12,564 bases of DNA. Origin: a bacterium. GTDB lineage: Bacteria > Bacteroidota > Ignavibacteria > Kapaibacteriales > UBA961. Shown here in pieces: positions 1 through 6,927 of this stretch. Location: contig JALHLL010000090.1 of the NCBI GenBank assembly GCA_022844575.1, positions 1 to 12,564 of the forward strand, read 5' to 3'. Position 1 is the stretch's first letter; each line of letters opens with the position of its first letter. The notes beneath the pieces are model-generated. The model ran no database searches. It worked only from the letters and a program-made list of their open reading frames with translations, and was not told the DNA's origin. The translations under genes were made by a program, and so were the position numbers.

Positions 1-3000
1 ATGGGAAGGAAGTTGTACCTGTAATAACAAACTCAGTATTAGGTGCTACACTTACATTTGTTACATTGAGTCTGAAATTACCCGTATTTGTAACAGTAAC
101 GGCATTTGCTTCAGAGTCTTTTTGCCCGATAATAACTGTAGGGAAACATTCTTTTTCTTTAGTGAGTTCGATTTTCGGCTCACAACCGAGACCCGATAAT
201 GAAGCTGTACGTTGAATATCCGTTGTTGCACCGTTTACATCACCCACAGTTGCCGTTAGGATAGCAGAGTAGGTGGTTGCATTTGTTGGAGTAAAATTAA
301 CATCAAAATCATAAGTTGTCCCAACTCCAACAGGGATATTGGTAGTATTATTGACAATTGCAAACTCGGTTCTATCAATAACTACATTTTTGATAATTAC
401 GGGAAGATTACCGGTATTAGTAAATACTACTTTTTTTAGTACTGTAGTTCCCGGACGTTGGCAATCCCATGTTTTGTTTTCTATACTTGCATCTATCGGA
501 GCAATAGCTTCACCGCATATTGTCGTAAATGGAATATCACAAACAAAATTCACTGTTTCATAATTGATTTTAGCACAGGAAATACCTACTTGTGTAGGTT
601 TATAACTAACCCGTACATTTAGGGCTTCGTTTGGCTTAAGAGAGAGGAAGATTTCATTTGCTACAGCGGGTACACCATTACCATCAAGTAAACTGAAGTC
701 TGCCACTCCGGTACCTGAAAGATATACTTTCATCGATCTTAATCCGTTCGTTTTATTAACAAAGGCATTATTGAATGTTTTCGTATTAGTAACATTGATA
801 ATTGTTTTTTCAAAAGCGGCATCTTTTAGGAATTCATTTGTACATGGTGGTAAACCATTGACACACACTCTGAACTTCACAGGATCAGAACATTCACCAT
901 AGATCGTTACGTCGGTGCAGCGAATTCCGGTCGCTGTTGGGCTGCAATTTATTTCTAACAATTCTTTAGCCGAATTTGGAGGTAATTCAAGACCAACTAA
1001 GTTCGATAATACATTAAATTCTGTTGGATTGCTCAATTCAACTTTGGTAATAACAGTTTTAATGCTTCCTTCATTACCTAACCCTTCGGCTTGATTAATT
1101 CGACCCTGTAGAGTATTACCAACAGCAACAGCACCTAAGTCGAATGTAGTTTTATTATTAACCATTGCCAATTTAGCTACGGAAATATCGAAAGGTACAA
1201 TGGATTCTGAGTTACTGCCCTGAATGAAACCATATTTGGAAACATAAACATCGGAGGAACCGCCACTAATTAAATCATTTGTACCAGAAAATGCTTTTGT
1301 TCCGCTATAAGTTCCTGTTTCATATTTGTTTTTGTTCTGATCGGTTACCGATTCTTTTACCCAAGTAGTAATCGAACCGAGAACACCGTATTGTACTTTT
1401 AATAATAACCCTTGTTCATCAAATTCGGCTAAAAACTCACCCCATTGGGTGCTGGAGTTCATATCGAGAAACTGGTTTCCCTGTGCATTGGTATAGGCAA
1501 TTCTACCACGTGCAAAACCTCGAACATACACTGAATTTTTCGTAGCATCATAAGCGACATTAGTAGCGTATATTTCACCTTGCATATTATCAGTATAACC
1601 TAAATGTATAGCATTGCTCACACTACCATCAGGGCTGAGTACAGCCATAAACATACTTAACTTGTTGATATCGCTAGCTTGTTTTTCTTGACTTCCGATT
1701 TTTGCTATACCTGTGAAATAACCTACCGCATAAATTCGTTGATTCGCATCTTTTTTATTATTACAAGTGACTGCCCTTGTTTTAAGTAACTTGGTTGATG
1801 TAAACGGTGTCGCCCAAATGGCATTACTACTAACAGCACTATATTTAGCTACAAAACCTCCAAAATCAGTTGATTGAGAATTAGTTAACTGAGTATTAGG
1901 CGCACCAAAGTTTATTGAATTTTTAAAAATGCCTGCAATAAATAAATCATCATCATTTGCACCAATTTGAATAGTAAATGCACTATCTGATGATGGACCG
2001 CCACCGGACTTAGCCCATAAATACTTATCGTCTGCCTTTTCTGTTAGGCGAAGTTTGAACTTACCATCTTTGGGCAGTAGTTTTAAGGCTGCAGAAGGCC
2101 AAACATAATTACCGCCTGTGGCATTTTCCGATAATGTAGCCCAGGTTAATCCATTATTGCTACTATACTCAATGAGAATTGGCTTTGTAATCGGTACCAC
2201 ACCATCATAAACAACATTAATGTCTTCGCAACTAGAAAGCACTGAAGCCGCAGTTGGGCTTGGTTCCAAAAGTTGAACGGTATTTACTCCGCCGAACAAA
2301 GCAATCTGCGTTGGCGCACAAGGGTCGCCGGTTAATGTTAAACTTGAAGGACAATATACTTGAGCAGTACCTTGCTTGAACTCAATGATTACTTCACGCG
2401 ACTCACCTTTATTTATCGTAAAAGGTGGTGTAGGTGAGATAATTTGATATGTACCGCAATTTATTGCTGCAAAAACGGGGTTACTAATTATCACCGGAGA
2501 ATTTACAGCAGTCAATGTTACTTTTTGTTGAACAGTACCATTTGGGGGTGGATTGCCGAAAGAAAGACCTGTCTTCGAGACCCGAACTGATGCAACGGAT
2601 GAATCGGGGGCAGTATATTTTAGTGAGCTTTTTAATTTTTCTTTAGGGAGTTCCATTTCTACTGTTCTATACCGACTTTCTTCACTACAGCCGAACATAC
2701 TTGTCCACTCAAGCCAACAGAGTTTTCTTTTGGAAAGTAAATTTGCAATCTCTCTATAAATTGCTTCCATCTCTTCGTTTGGATTTTGCGATAGAACCTC
2801 GAATGTTCTTCCTCCCGTTTGTGATGACCAGGTACGTAAATCGGGATTCATTTTCATGAATGCCGTAATTGCAAACATGGTAATGTTATACTTGTCAAGC
2901 GAATCTTTTACCCTCAGCATAAAAGGATTTTTCTTAGCTGGGTCTAATAAATCGCCCATTGACGGCGAACCGTCCGTGAGGAATATAAGAACTCGTCGAA

Positions 3001-3637
3001 CCGCCGGCGGTTCATATGGATCGGATCTGAAAAGTGCTATTGCACCGGCTATATTGTTAAAAAAAACATCGTCGTAATTCGTATTACCTGCAGGTTCAAT
3101 TCCGTCAATGGCAGTTTCGAGAGAAGCCGGATTATTAGAGAAAGGATGTCGCAACTGCGCCTCCGTAGCGAAGGATACAACGGCTACTCCTGTTGGAGGA
3201 GTATAATCTACTTCGTTTACAAATGCCTTTGCTCCATTTTTTACGACTTGCATACGGGTAAACTGTTCGTCTTTACCCGCAGGTTCTGCCATCGAGAAAC
3301 TATTATCAATAACTAAAATTACCCTAACGGCTGGTGCATCTTTTAGGGTGGAACACTTTTGGGTAAATGCCGTTGTCGGAACTTGAATGGTTCCTTTCCC
3401 GGGTATCGTTTCGGTAAGAGTAAAATCACCGTTTGTGAGTCCCTCAAAAGGAGTTATTACCTCTTTTCCGGCTTCATAAGTTCTTGTACCTGCCGTATAA
3501 TAAGCACGGACTTTAGGAAAAGGTGAAGGCACTATAACATCCAAATCTAATATCTTTTCCTGAGCGGAAATGATATTCGGTATAAGAGAAAAGACGAGTG
3601 CAATCAGATAGAGTCTGAAGTACTTAATGCATAACAT
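1..3637 (-). CDS. Large secreted VWA-domain protein with choice-of-anchor-D-like repeats (3' end off window)
   Basis: The frame is open without a stop from the ATG at 3637 to the left edge, giving at least 1212 residues. Residues 1-25 form a Sec signal peptide with likely cleavage after ISA. A von Willebrand factor A domain spans about 105-300. Its metal-binding MIDAS is intact: D111-x-S113-x-S115, T186 in GNTN, and D222 in LTDG. After it come a cysteine-containing Ig-like/choice-of-anchor-D-like segment (about 355-440) and an Ig-like stretch (about 470-530). Four propeller-like repeats of roughly 70 residues start near 562, 633, 702 and 770. Further anchor-D-like beta modules (about 812-1212) contain phrases such as VTNTGNF. 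These modules usually belong to extracellular adhesion or binding proteins. The C-terminus, where a T9SS sorting domain would sit, is missing, so the export route is inferred. The gene starts 33 bases after the S66 peptidase gene and is probably co-transcribed with it. The exact ligand or role is unknown. Confidence 0.88.
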   Translation of the reverse strand, partial: MLCIKYFRLYLIALVFSLIPNIISAQEKILDLDVIVPSPFPKVRAYYTAGTRTYEAGKEVITPFEGLTNGDFTLTETIPGKGTIQVPTTAFTQKCSTLKDAPAVRVILVIDNSFSMAEPAGKDEQFTRMQVVKNGAKAFVNEVDYTPPTGVAVVSFATEAQLRHPFSNNPASLETAIDGIEPAGNTNYDDVFFNNIAGAIALFRSDPYEPPAVRRVLIFLTDGSPSMGDLLDPAKKNPFMLRVKDSLDKYNITMFAITAFMKMNPDLRTWSSQTGGRTFEVLSQNPNEEMEAIYREIANLLSKRKLCWLEWTSMFGCSEESRYRTVEMELPKEKLKSSLKYTAPDSSVASVRVSKTGLSFGNPPPNGTVQQKVTLTAVNSPVIISNPVFAAINCGTYQIISPTPPFTINKGESREVIIEFKQGTAQVYCPSSLTLTGDPCAPTQIALFGGVNTVQLLEPSPTAASVLSSCEDINVVYDGVVPITKPILIEYSSNNGLTWATLSENATGGNYVWPSAALKLLPKDGKFKLRLTEKADDKYLWAKSGGGPSSDSAFTIQIGANDDDLFIAGIFKNSINFGAPNTQLTNSQSTDFGGFVAKYSAVSSNAIWATPFTSTKLLKTRAVTCNNKKDANQRIYAVGYFTGIAKIGSQEKQASDINKLSMFMAVLSPDGSVSNAIHLGYTDNMQGEIYATNVAYDATKNSVYVRGFARGRIAYTNAQGNQFLDMNSSTQWGEFLAEFDEQGLLLKVQYGVLGSITTWVKESVTDQNKNKYETGTYSGTKAFSGTNDLISGGSSDVYVSKYGFIQGSNSESIVPFDISVAKLAMVNNKTTFDLGAVAVGNTLQGRINQAEGLGNEGSIKTVITKVELSNPTEFNVLSNLVGLELPPNSAKELLEINCSPTATGIRCTDVTIYGECSDPVKFRVCVNGLPPCTNEFLKDAAFEKTIINVTNTKTFNNAFVNKTNGLRSMKVYLSGTGVADFSLLDGNGVPAVANEIFLSLKPNEALNVRVSYKPTQVGISCAKINYETVNFVCDIPFTTICGEAIAPIDASIENKTWDCQRPGTTVLKKVVFTNTGNLPVIIKNVVIDRTEFAIVNNTTNIPVGVGTTYDFDVNFTPTNATTYSAILTATVGDVNGATTDIQRTASLSGLGCEPKIELTKEKECFPTVIIGQKDSEANAVTVTNTGNFRLNVTNVSVAPNTEFVITGTTSFP

Positions 3638-3644
3638 GATGTGA

Positions 3645-3650
3645 CTCCCT
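3645..3650 (-). promoter_or_regulatory. Ribosome binding site AGGGAG of the VWA gene
   Basis: On the minus strand AGGGAG lies 7 bases upstream of the ATG at 3637. It is one of the few strong Shine-Dalgarno matches in the window and fixes this start. A second ATG five bases further in is out of frame and meets a stop after two codons. Confidence 0.7.
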
Positions 3651-3670
3651 ATATATTATTGATATTAATT

Positions 3671-4756
3671 TCATGAGATAACGGCTGTTTCTATGTAAGA
3701 AAGAGTTTTTTCATCGGCATTCAATTCAGCCATTATACCTAAAGGTAATGTCATTTTACTCTTTACATGCCCGAAAGGTAATCCATACACAGCCGGAACA
3801 CCAAGCGAACCTATTCGTGCATGAAGAACCTGCTTCAATGAAGTTTTTAATGTTGTAACAGTTGTTCTGTTTTTCGCTTCACAATTCTTAAACTGACCTA
3901 TTGCAAAACCGGCGCATGTTTGAAGTTTTCCTGCCAGCCACAATTGGGTAAGCATCCTGTCTATTTTATACGGCTCTTCTTCGATTTCTTCCATAAACAA
4001 AATTGCTCCCCTTGTATCTATTTCATAAGGAGTGCCTAATGTGCTTACGATCATGCTTAGATTTCCACCGACCAACCGTCCCGTTACTTTACCTTTGGTT
4101 ATTGTTATTGATGTTTCGTGTGCTGCAGTATTGTTATCCGGAATAGTATTATTTGTGAAAAGCGTTTTTTTGAACTGTTCGGTTGTAAATGTATCAAACT
4201 CAGAAGAAGCGACAGGACCATGGTATGTTACAATTCCCGTCATCGTAGTAATAGCTATGAGCAAGGCAGTAATATCGCTGTAACCGATAATGATTTTCGG
4301 GTTTTTCCTTATCGTTTCAAAATCAAGTAAAGGAAGAATTCTCATTACCCCATATCCCCCTCGCGCACACATTATGCAATCAATATCTTTTCGTTCGATA
4401 AACTCCATGAATTCGATAGCGCGATCTTCATCAGGAGCCGATAAATAACCGTTTCTTCTATAAATGGCTTGACCTACTATTACATTCAAGCCCAAAGACT
4501 TTAAAAGAGCAATATTTTTTGTGGCATCCCCCGGATTTATTCCACTTGCCGGAGCAGTGACGGCAACAGTTGAACCTTCACGAAGCCCTTTCGGCATAAC
4601 AAAATTTTTCTCATTGAGAGGTACATGTAAAACATCAGGTGCAGACAGCGCATGTGTCACATCAGCCGCCGAAACACCGATAAGCGATGCCTTCAGACTT
4701 GCCGCCCCTAATAAACCGCCACCAAGTGAGGTTAGAAATGTTCTTCTGTTACTCAT
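3671..4756 (-). CDS. LD-carboxypeptidase, peptidase family S66, with Tat-like signal
   Basis: Family S66 enzymes cleave the bond between the L- and D-amino acid in murein tetrapeptides during peptidoglycan recycling. All three catalytic positions are visible: the nucleophile S160 in GYSDIT, an acidic residue at E256 in the LFMEE segment, and H330 in LPFGH. The family signatures ARGGYG (131-136) and GGNLS (230-234) are also present. The protein has 361 residues. E. coli LdcA is shorter and cytoplasmic, and the extra length here is an N-terminal leader. Residues 1-31 read NRRTFL followed by a glycine/alanine-rich hydrophobic stretch ending in VSAAD, a Tat-like signal in which Asn replaces the usual Ser/Thr before the arginine pair. 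Export to the periplasm is therefore inferred. No clear Shine-Dalgarno precedes the ATG at 4756. The gene is the first of a minus-strand pair with the VWA gene and is transcribed away from tRNA-Ser. Confidence 0.92.
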   Translation of the reverse strand: MSNRRTFLTSLGGGLLGAASLKASLIGVSAADVTHALSAPDVLHVPLNEKNFVMPKGLREGSTVAVTAPASGINPGDATKNIALLKSLGLNVIVGQAIYRRNGYLSAPDEDRAIEFMEFIERKDIDCIMCARGGYGVMRILPLLDFETIRKNPKIIIGYSDITALLIAITTMTGIVTYHGPVASSEFDTFTTEQFKKTLFTNNTIPDNNTAAHETSITITKGKVTGRLVGGNLSMIVSTLGTPYEIDTRGAILFMEEIEEEPYKIDRMLTQLWLAGKLQTCAGFAIGQFKNCEAKNRTTVTTLKTSLKQVLHARIGSLGVPAVYGLPFGHVKSKMTLPLGIMAELNADEKTLSYIETAVIS

Positions 4757-5026
4757 AGTCGTACAAAATCCCGATTATGCCCCTATAATCGTAACGACTG
4801 TGGTATTCAAAATGTAATAACACATATAGAGGCATTTTATCTCACAAAATAATAAAAAAATGTATAATCCATGATCAGATAAGCAAATTGCTTGCCTGTT
4901 TTATTTTTTTCGCTTCCAACAAAAACAAAATTGTTCCGAAAATCTTATCGTTCATTATGGAAATATAACCTAAAGACGAGTTTTGATACACCCAAAACAC
5001 GGTGATTTCGTATATTTGTATACTTT
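4757..5026. other. Divergent intergenic region between the S66 peptidase gene and tRNA-Ser
   Basis: This is 270 AT-rich bases with no convincing gene. It must hold the promoter of the minus-strand pair, but I see no consensus match for it. On the plus strand it holds TATATTTG just before the tRNA (listed separately) and a 13-base palindrome AAGCAAATTGCTT at 4881-4893 followed by a T-rich run, whose role is unclear. Open frames crossing it are random. Confidence 0.5.
5011..5018 (+). promoter_or_regulatory. Candidate Bacteroidota-type promoter -7 element of tRNA-Ser
   Basis: TATATTTG matches TAnnTTTG, the -7 element recognised by the primary sigma factor in Bacteroidota. It ends 8 bases before the mature tRNA 5' end, which suits a start site just ahead of the tRNA. 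No clear TTG -33 element lies at the expected distance; the nearest is about 25 bases upstream. The call rests on one element plus position. Confidence 0.35.
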
Positions 5027-5113
5027 GGAAAGATGCAGGAGTGGTTTAACTGGCACGCCTGGAAAGCGTGTGTACCGGTAACGGTACCGAGGGTTCGAAT
5101 CCCTCTCTTTCCG
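5027..5113 (+). tRNA. tRNA-Ser (anticodon GGA)
   Basis: The 87-base gene folds as a class II tRNA. The acceptor stem pairs GGAAAGA (5027-5033) with TCTTTCC (5106-5112), with discriminator G at 5113. The anticodon stem is CACGC/GCGTG with loop CTGGAAA, giving anticodon GGA, which reads serine codons UCC and UCU. A long variable arm with a GTACC/GGTAC stem is typical of tRNA-Ser. The T arm is GAGGG-TTCGAAT-CCCTC. The 3' CCA is not encoded. A stem-loop terminator follows 8 bases later. Confidence 0.96.
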
Positions 5114-5120
5114 CTTGAGT

Positions 5121-5153
5121 ATGCCGGATACATTAATCGTGTTCGGCATTTTT
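5121..5153 (+). terminator. Rho-independent terminator after tRNA-Ser
   Basis: ATGCCGGA (5121-5128) pairs with TTCGGCAT (5142-5149) as an 8-bp stem with one G-T wobble and a 13-base loop, followed by a run of five T. It sits right after tRNA-Ser and before the sigma gene, so it probably separates the two. Some read-through could still feed the sigma cluster. Confidence 0.7.
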
Positions 5154-5197
5154 AGTAATTTAATTTTTTGGACGGACAATCTCGAAAAACGAGTCTG

Positions 5198-5818
5198 ATG
5201 ATACGAAAGGAACCTACACCTGAACAAATTGCATCAGCCGCCGAAGATCATGAGATCGTTCGTAAGGTGATGGAAGGCGATAAAGATGCCTTTCGTCATT
5301 TGCAAAAAAAATATCACAGATTAATAACGTCTGCTGTTCGTCGCGTTATTCAAAAGCCCCACGATGTTGAAGATCTTGTTCAGGATACTTTCATAAAGGC
5401 ATATACGGCTTTGCCAAGCTACAGAGCTGAATTTTCTTTCTCCGCATGGTTATACAGAATAGCATCAAATGCTTGTATTGATTATTTGCGAAGACGTAGA
5501 TTACCGACCTTCTCCTTGGATAAACCGGTAACAGGCGATGATGGTGGTGAATACACCATCGAATTACCAGATCAAGAGGAAATTGCCGACCTAAAACTGA
5601 TGACGGGTGAAAAAAAACAGATTCTTGAACATGCAATTGCTTCATTACCCGATAAGTTCAGAACTGTTGTACAATTAAGGCATGAAGAAGATTTGGATTA
5701 TCAACAAATTGCCGATATTCTTAAGCTACCGATAGGAACAGTTAAGGCACATTTATTTCGAGCGAGAAAGCGACTTTACGATATTTTGAAAGAACATGAG
5801 CATCATTTTTTTGATTGA
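5198..5818 (+). CDS. RNA polymerase sigma factor, ECF (RpoE-like) family
   Basis: An ECF sigma factor directs RNA polymerase to a specific promoter set, often for envelope or stress responses. Numbering from the ATG at 5198 (206 residues), region 2 lies near 30-100. It includes the core-binding segment DVEDLVQDTFIKAY (56-69) and the promoter-melting part FSAWLYRIASNACIDYLRRR (81-100). Region 4 lies near 144-198, with a helix-turn-helix around DYQQIADILKLPIGTVKAHL. The 40-residue acidic linker between them is usual. I chose ATG 5198 over an in-frame TTG at 5168 because the TTG lies in the poor sequence just after the tRNA terminator and adds only 11 unremarkable residues. It is the first gene of a cluster with the LytR_C protein 12 bases downstream. 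No anti-sigma gene is recognisable beside it. Confidence 0.9.
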   Translation: MIRKEPTPEQIASAAEDHEIVRKVMEGDKDAFRHLQKKYHRLITSAVRRVIQKPHDVEDLVQDTFIKAYTALPSYRAEFSFSAWLYRIASNACIDYLRRRRLPTFSLDKPVTGDDGGEYTIELPDQEEIADLKLMTGEKKQILEHAIASLPDKFRTVVQLRHEEDLDYQQIADILKLPIGTVKAHLFRARKRLYDILKEHEHHFFD

Positions 5819-5830
5819 GAATGAGAGTTT

Positions 5831-6271
5831 ATGAATATTCGCAATATTGTTACTTGGTTCGCAATTTCTTGCTTAGGTCTCATTGTCATCATCGGTTTTA
5901 TATATTTTATCAGACGACTATTTTTTGAACCCGGTGTTGATGCAAGTGTTGATAGGCAAATCAGAAGAACAAAGTCTGAAACGGTAATTCAAGTGAGTGT
6001 TCTTAACGGAAGCGGCAAAAACGGCTTGGCAAAAAAAGCAACATTGTTTTTACGCAGACGTGGTTATGACGTTGTAGAGACCGGAAACACCGATTCGGTG
6101 CGCTATTCAGCTATTATTGACTATGTTGGTGATACGGTATCGGCAATGCGAGTCGCAAGGGCTATCGGATTAGATAAACAGCATATTCGTGTCGAAATTG
6201 ATTCTTCACTTTTTTTACGTTGTGCGATTGTACTTGGTAAAGATTATTCATCTCTAAAAATATTTCAATGA
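5831..6271 (+). CDS. Membrane-anchored LytR C-terminal-domain (LytR_C) protein
   Basis: The protein has 146 residues. One transmembrane helix lies at about 8-28, followed by a basic residue pair, so the rest probably lies outside the cytoplasmic membrane. Residues about 51-140 match the LytR_C pattern: a strand leading to VLNGSGKNGLAKKA (57-70), then an L-x-x-x-GYDVV turn, a GNTD segment, and an alternating helix/strand pattern ending in VLGKDY. In many bacteria this domain follows a LytR-CpsA-Psr catalytic domain; here it stands alone, and its molecular function is not established. A GAGAG precedes the ATG closely. The stop TGA overlaps the next ATG as ATGA, so translation of RsfS is probably coupled to it. 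Confidence 0.8.
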   Translation: MNIRNIVTWFAISCLGLIVIIGFIYFIRRLFFEPGVDASVDRQIRRTKSETVIQVSVLNGSGKNGLAKKATLFLRRRGYDVVETGNTDSVRYSAIIDYVGDTVSAMRVARAIGLDKQHIRVEIDSSLFLRCAIVLGKDYSSLKIFQ

Positions 6272-6927
6272 CGGAAAAGAAAAAACAAACAAGCGTTTCG
6301 GAGTCAGCTATAGAAAAGCCGAAACGTACTGTAAAAAAAGCCGCGTCTGCTCCGGCGAAAAAAGCCGGGACTACTACGGCAAAAAAGGTTACTGCGAAAA
6401 AAGTCAGTGAAAAAGCAAAACCGGCAGCTGTTCGAAATTCGAAACAAGTAAAAACTGCCGATACGAAACCCGTTAGCAAAGTGAGTAAGGCAAAAACATC
6501 GGCAAAAGCAAAAAAATCTGAAGCGATGATTGCCGAAGATTTTGCTGCTGCATGGTTATGTGCCAGAGCAATGCAGAATAAAAAGGGTGAGGATATCATT
6601 GTTATTGATTTGAGAAATGTTGATAGTGCTCCGGCTGAGTTTTTTGTATTGTGTACTTGCGATTCGACGATACAGGTAAGAGCAGTGGCAACCGAAGTTG
6701 ATAATTCATGGCGTAAACAAAATTGGCAAATTGGCAGGAGTGAGGGGTGGGATGCCGCCGAATGGATAATTCTTGATTATTTCGATATTGTTGTTCATGT
6801 TTTTGAACGTGAAAAAAGAGAATTTTTCAAACTGGAAAAATTATGGTCAGATGGAGTAAGTTATATACTTACAAATGATGGCGAACTTGAAGAGAAAAAA
6901 ATGATAAAAGGTAGCGTGAATGGTTGA
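6268..6927 (+). CDS. rsfS: Ribosome silencing factor RsfS with long lysine/alanine-rich N-terminal tail
   Basis: RsfS (Iojap/RsfA family) binds ribosomal protein uL14 and blocks joining of the two subunits when nutrients are short. The conserved domain occupies about 86-195: GEDIIVIDLRNVDSAPAEFF (107-126), then CDSTIQVRAVATEV and GWDAAEWIILDYFDIVVHVF (160-179), with the C-terminal FFKLEKLWSD. This core is normal in length. The oddity is residues 1-85, which contain about 24 lysines and 15 alanines in KKA/AKK/KPA patterns like histone H1-type or AlgP-like tails. That region is probably disordered and binds nucleic acid. Full length is supported by ATGA overlap with the upstream stop; an internal ATG at 6526 (M87) would give a conventional 133-residue protein. 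It overlaps argS by 8 bases. Confidence 0.9.
   Translation: MTEKKKQTSVSESAIEKPKRTVKKAASAPAKKAGTTTAKKVTAKKVSEKAKPAAVRNSKQVKTADTKPVSKVSKAKTSAKAKKSEAMIAEDFAAAWLCARAMQNKKGEDIIVIDLRNVDSAPAEFFVLCTCDSTIQVRAVATEVDNSWRKQNWQIGRSEGWDAAEWIILDYFDIVVHVFEREKREFFKLEKLWSDGVSYILTNDGELEEKKMIKGSVNG
6906..6911 (+). promoter_or_regulatory. Ribosome binding site AAAAGG of argS, inside rsfS
   Basis: AAAAGG lies 8 bases before the argS ATG at 6920 and within the last codons of rsfS. It supports an argS start that overlaps the rsfS stop, consistent with coupled translation. Confidence 0.5.

Noticed and set aside
339..3077. Plus-strand open frames of 68-74 codons near 339, 2553 and 2856
   Set aside because: They lie antisense to the large VWA gene, carry no recognisable domains and are shadows of it.
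4881..4893. Palindrome AAGCAAATTGCTT with a following T-rich run
   Set aside because: It lies between divergent genes, so a terminator there makes no sense; as an operator it has only one copy and no known regulator.
5027..5113. tRNA-Ser as an attachment site for a mobile element
   Set aside because: No integrase, direct repeat of the tRNA 3' end, or foreign-looking island is present on either side.
5181..5193. Small hairpin CTCG-AAAAA-CGAG before the sigma gene
   Set aside because: A four-bp stem is too short to support a regulatory claim and is expected by chance.
5168..5197. In-frame TTG start giving an 11-residue longer sigma factor
   Set aside because: The extension runs into the bases just behind the tRNA terminator, has no clear ribosome site and adds nothing of the family; ATG 5198 is preferred.
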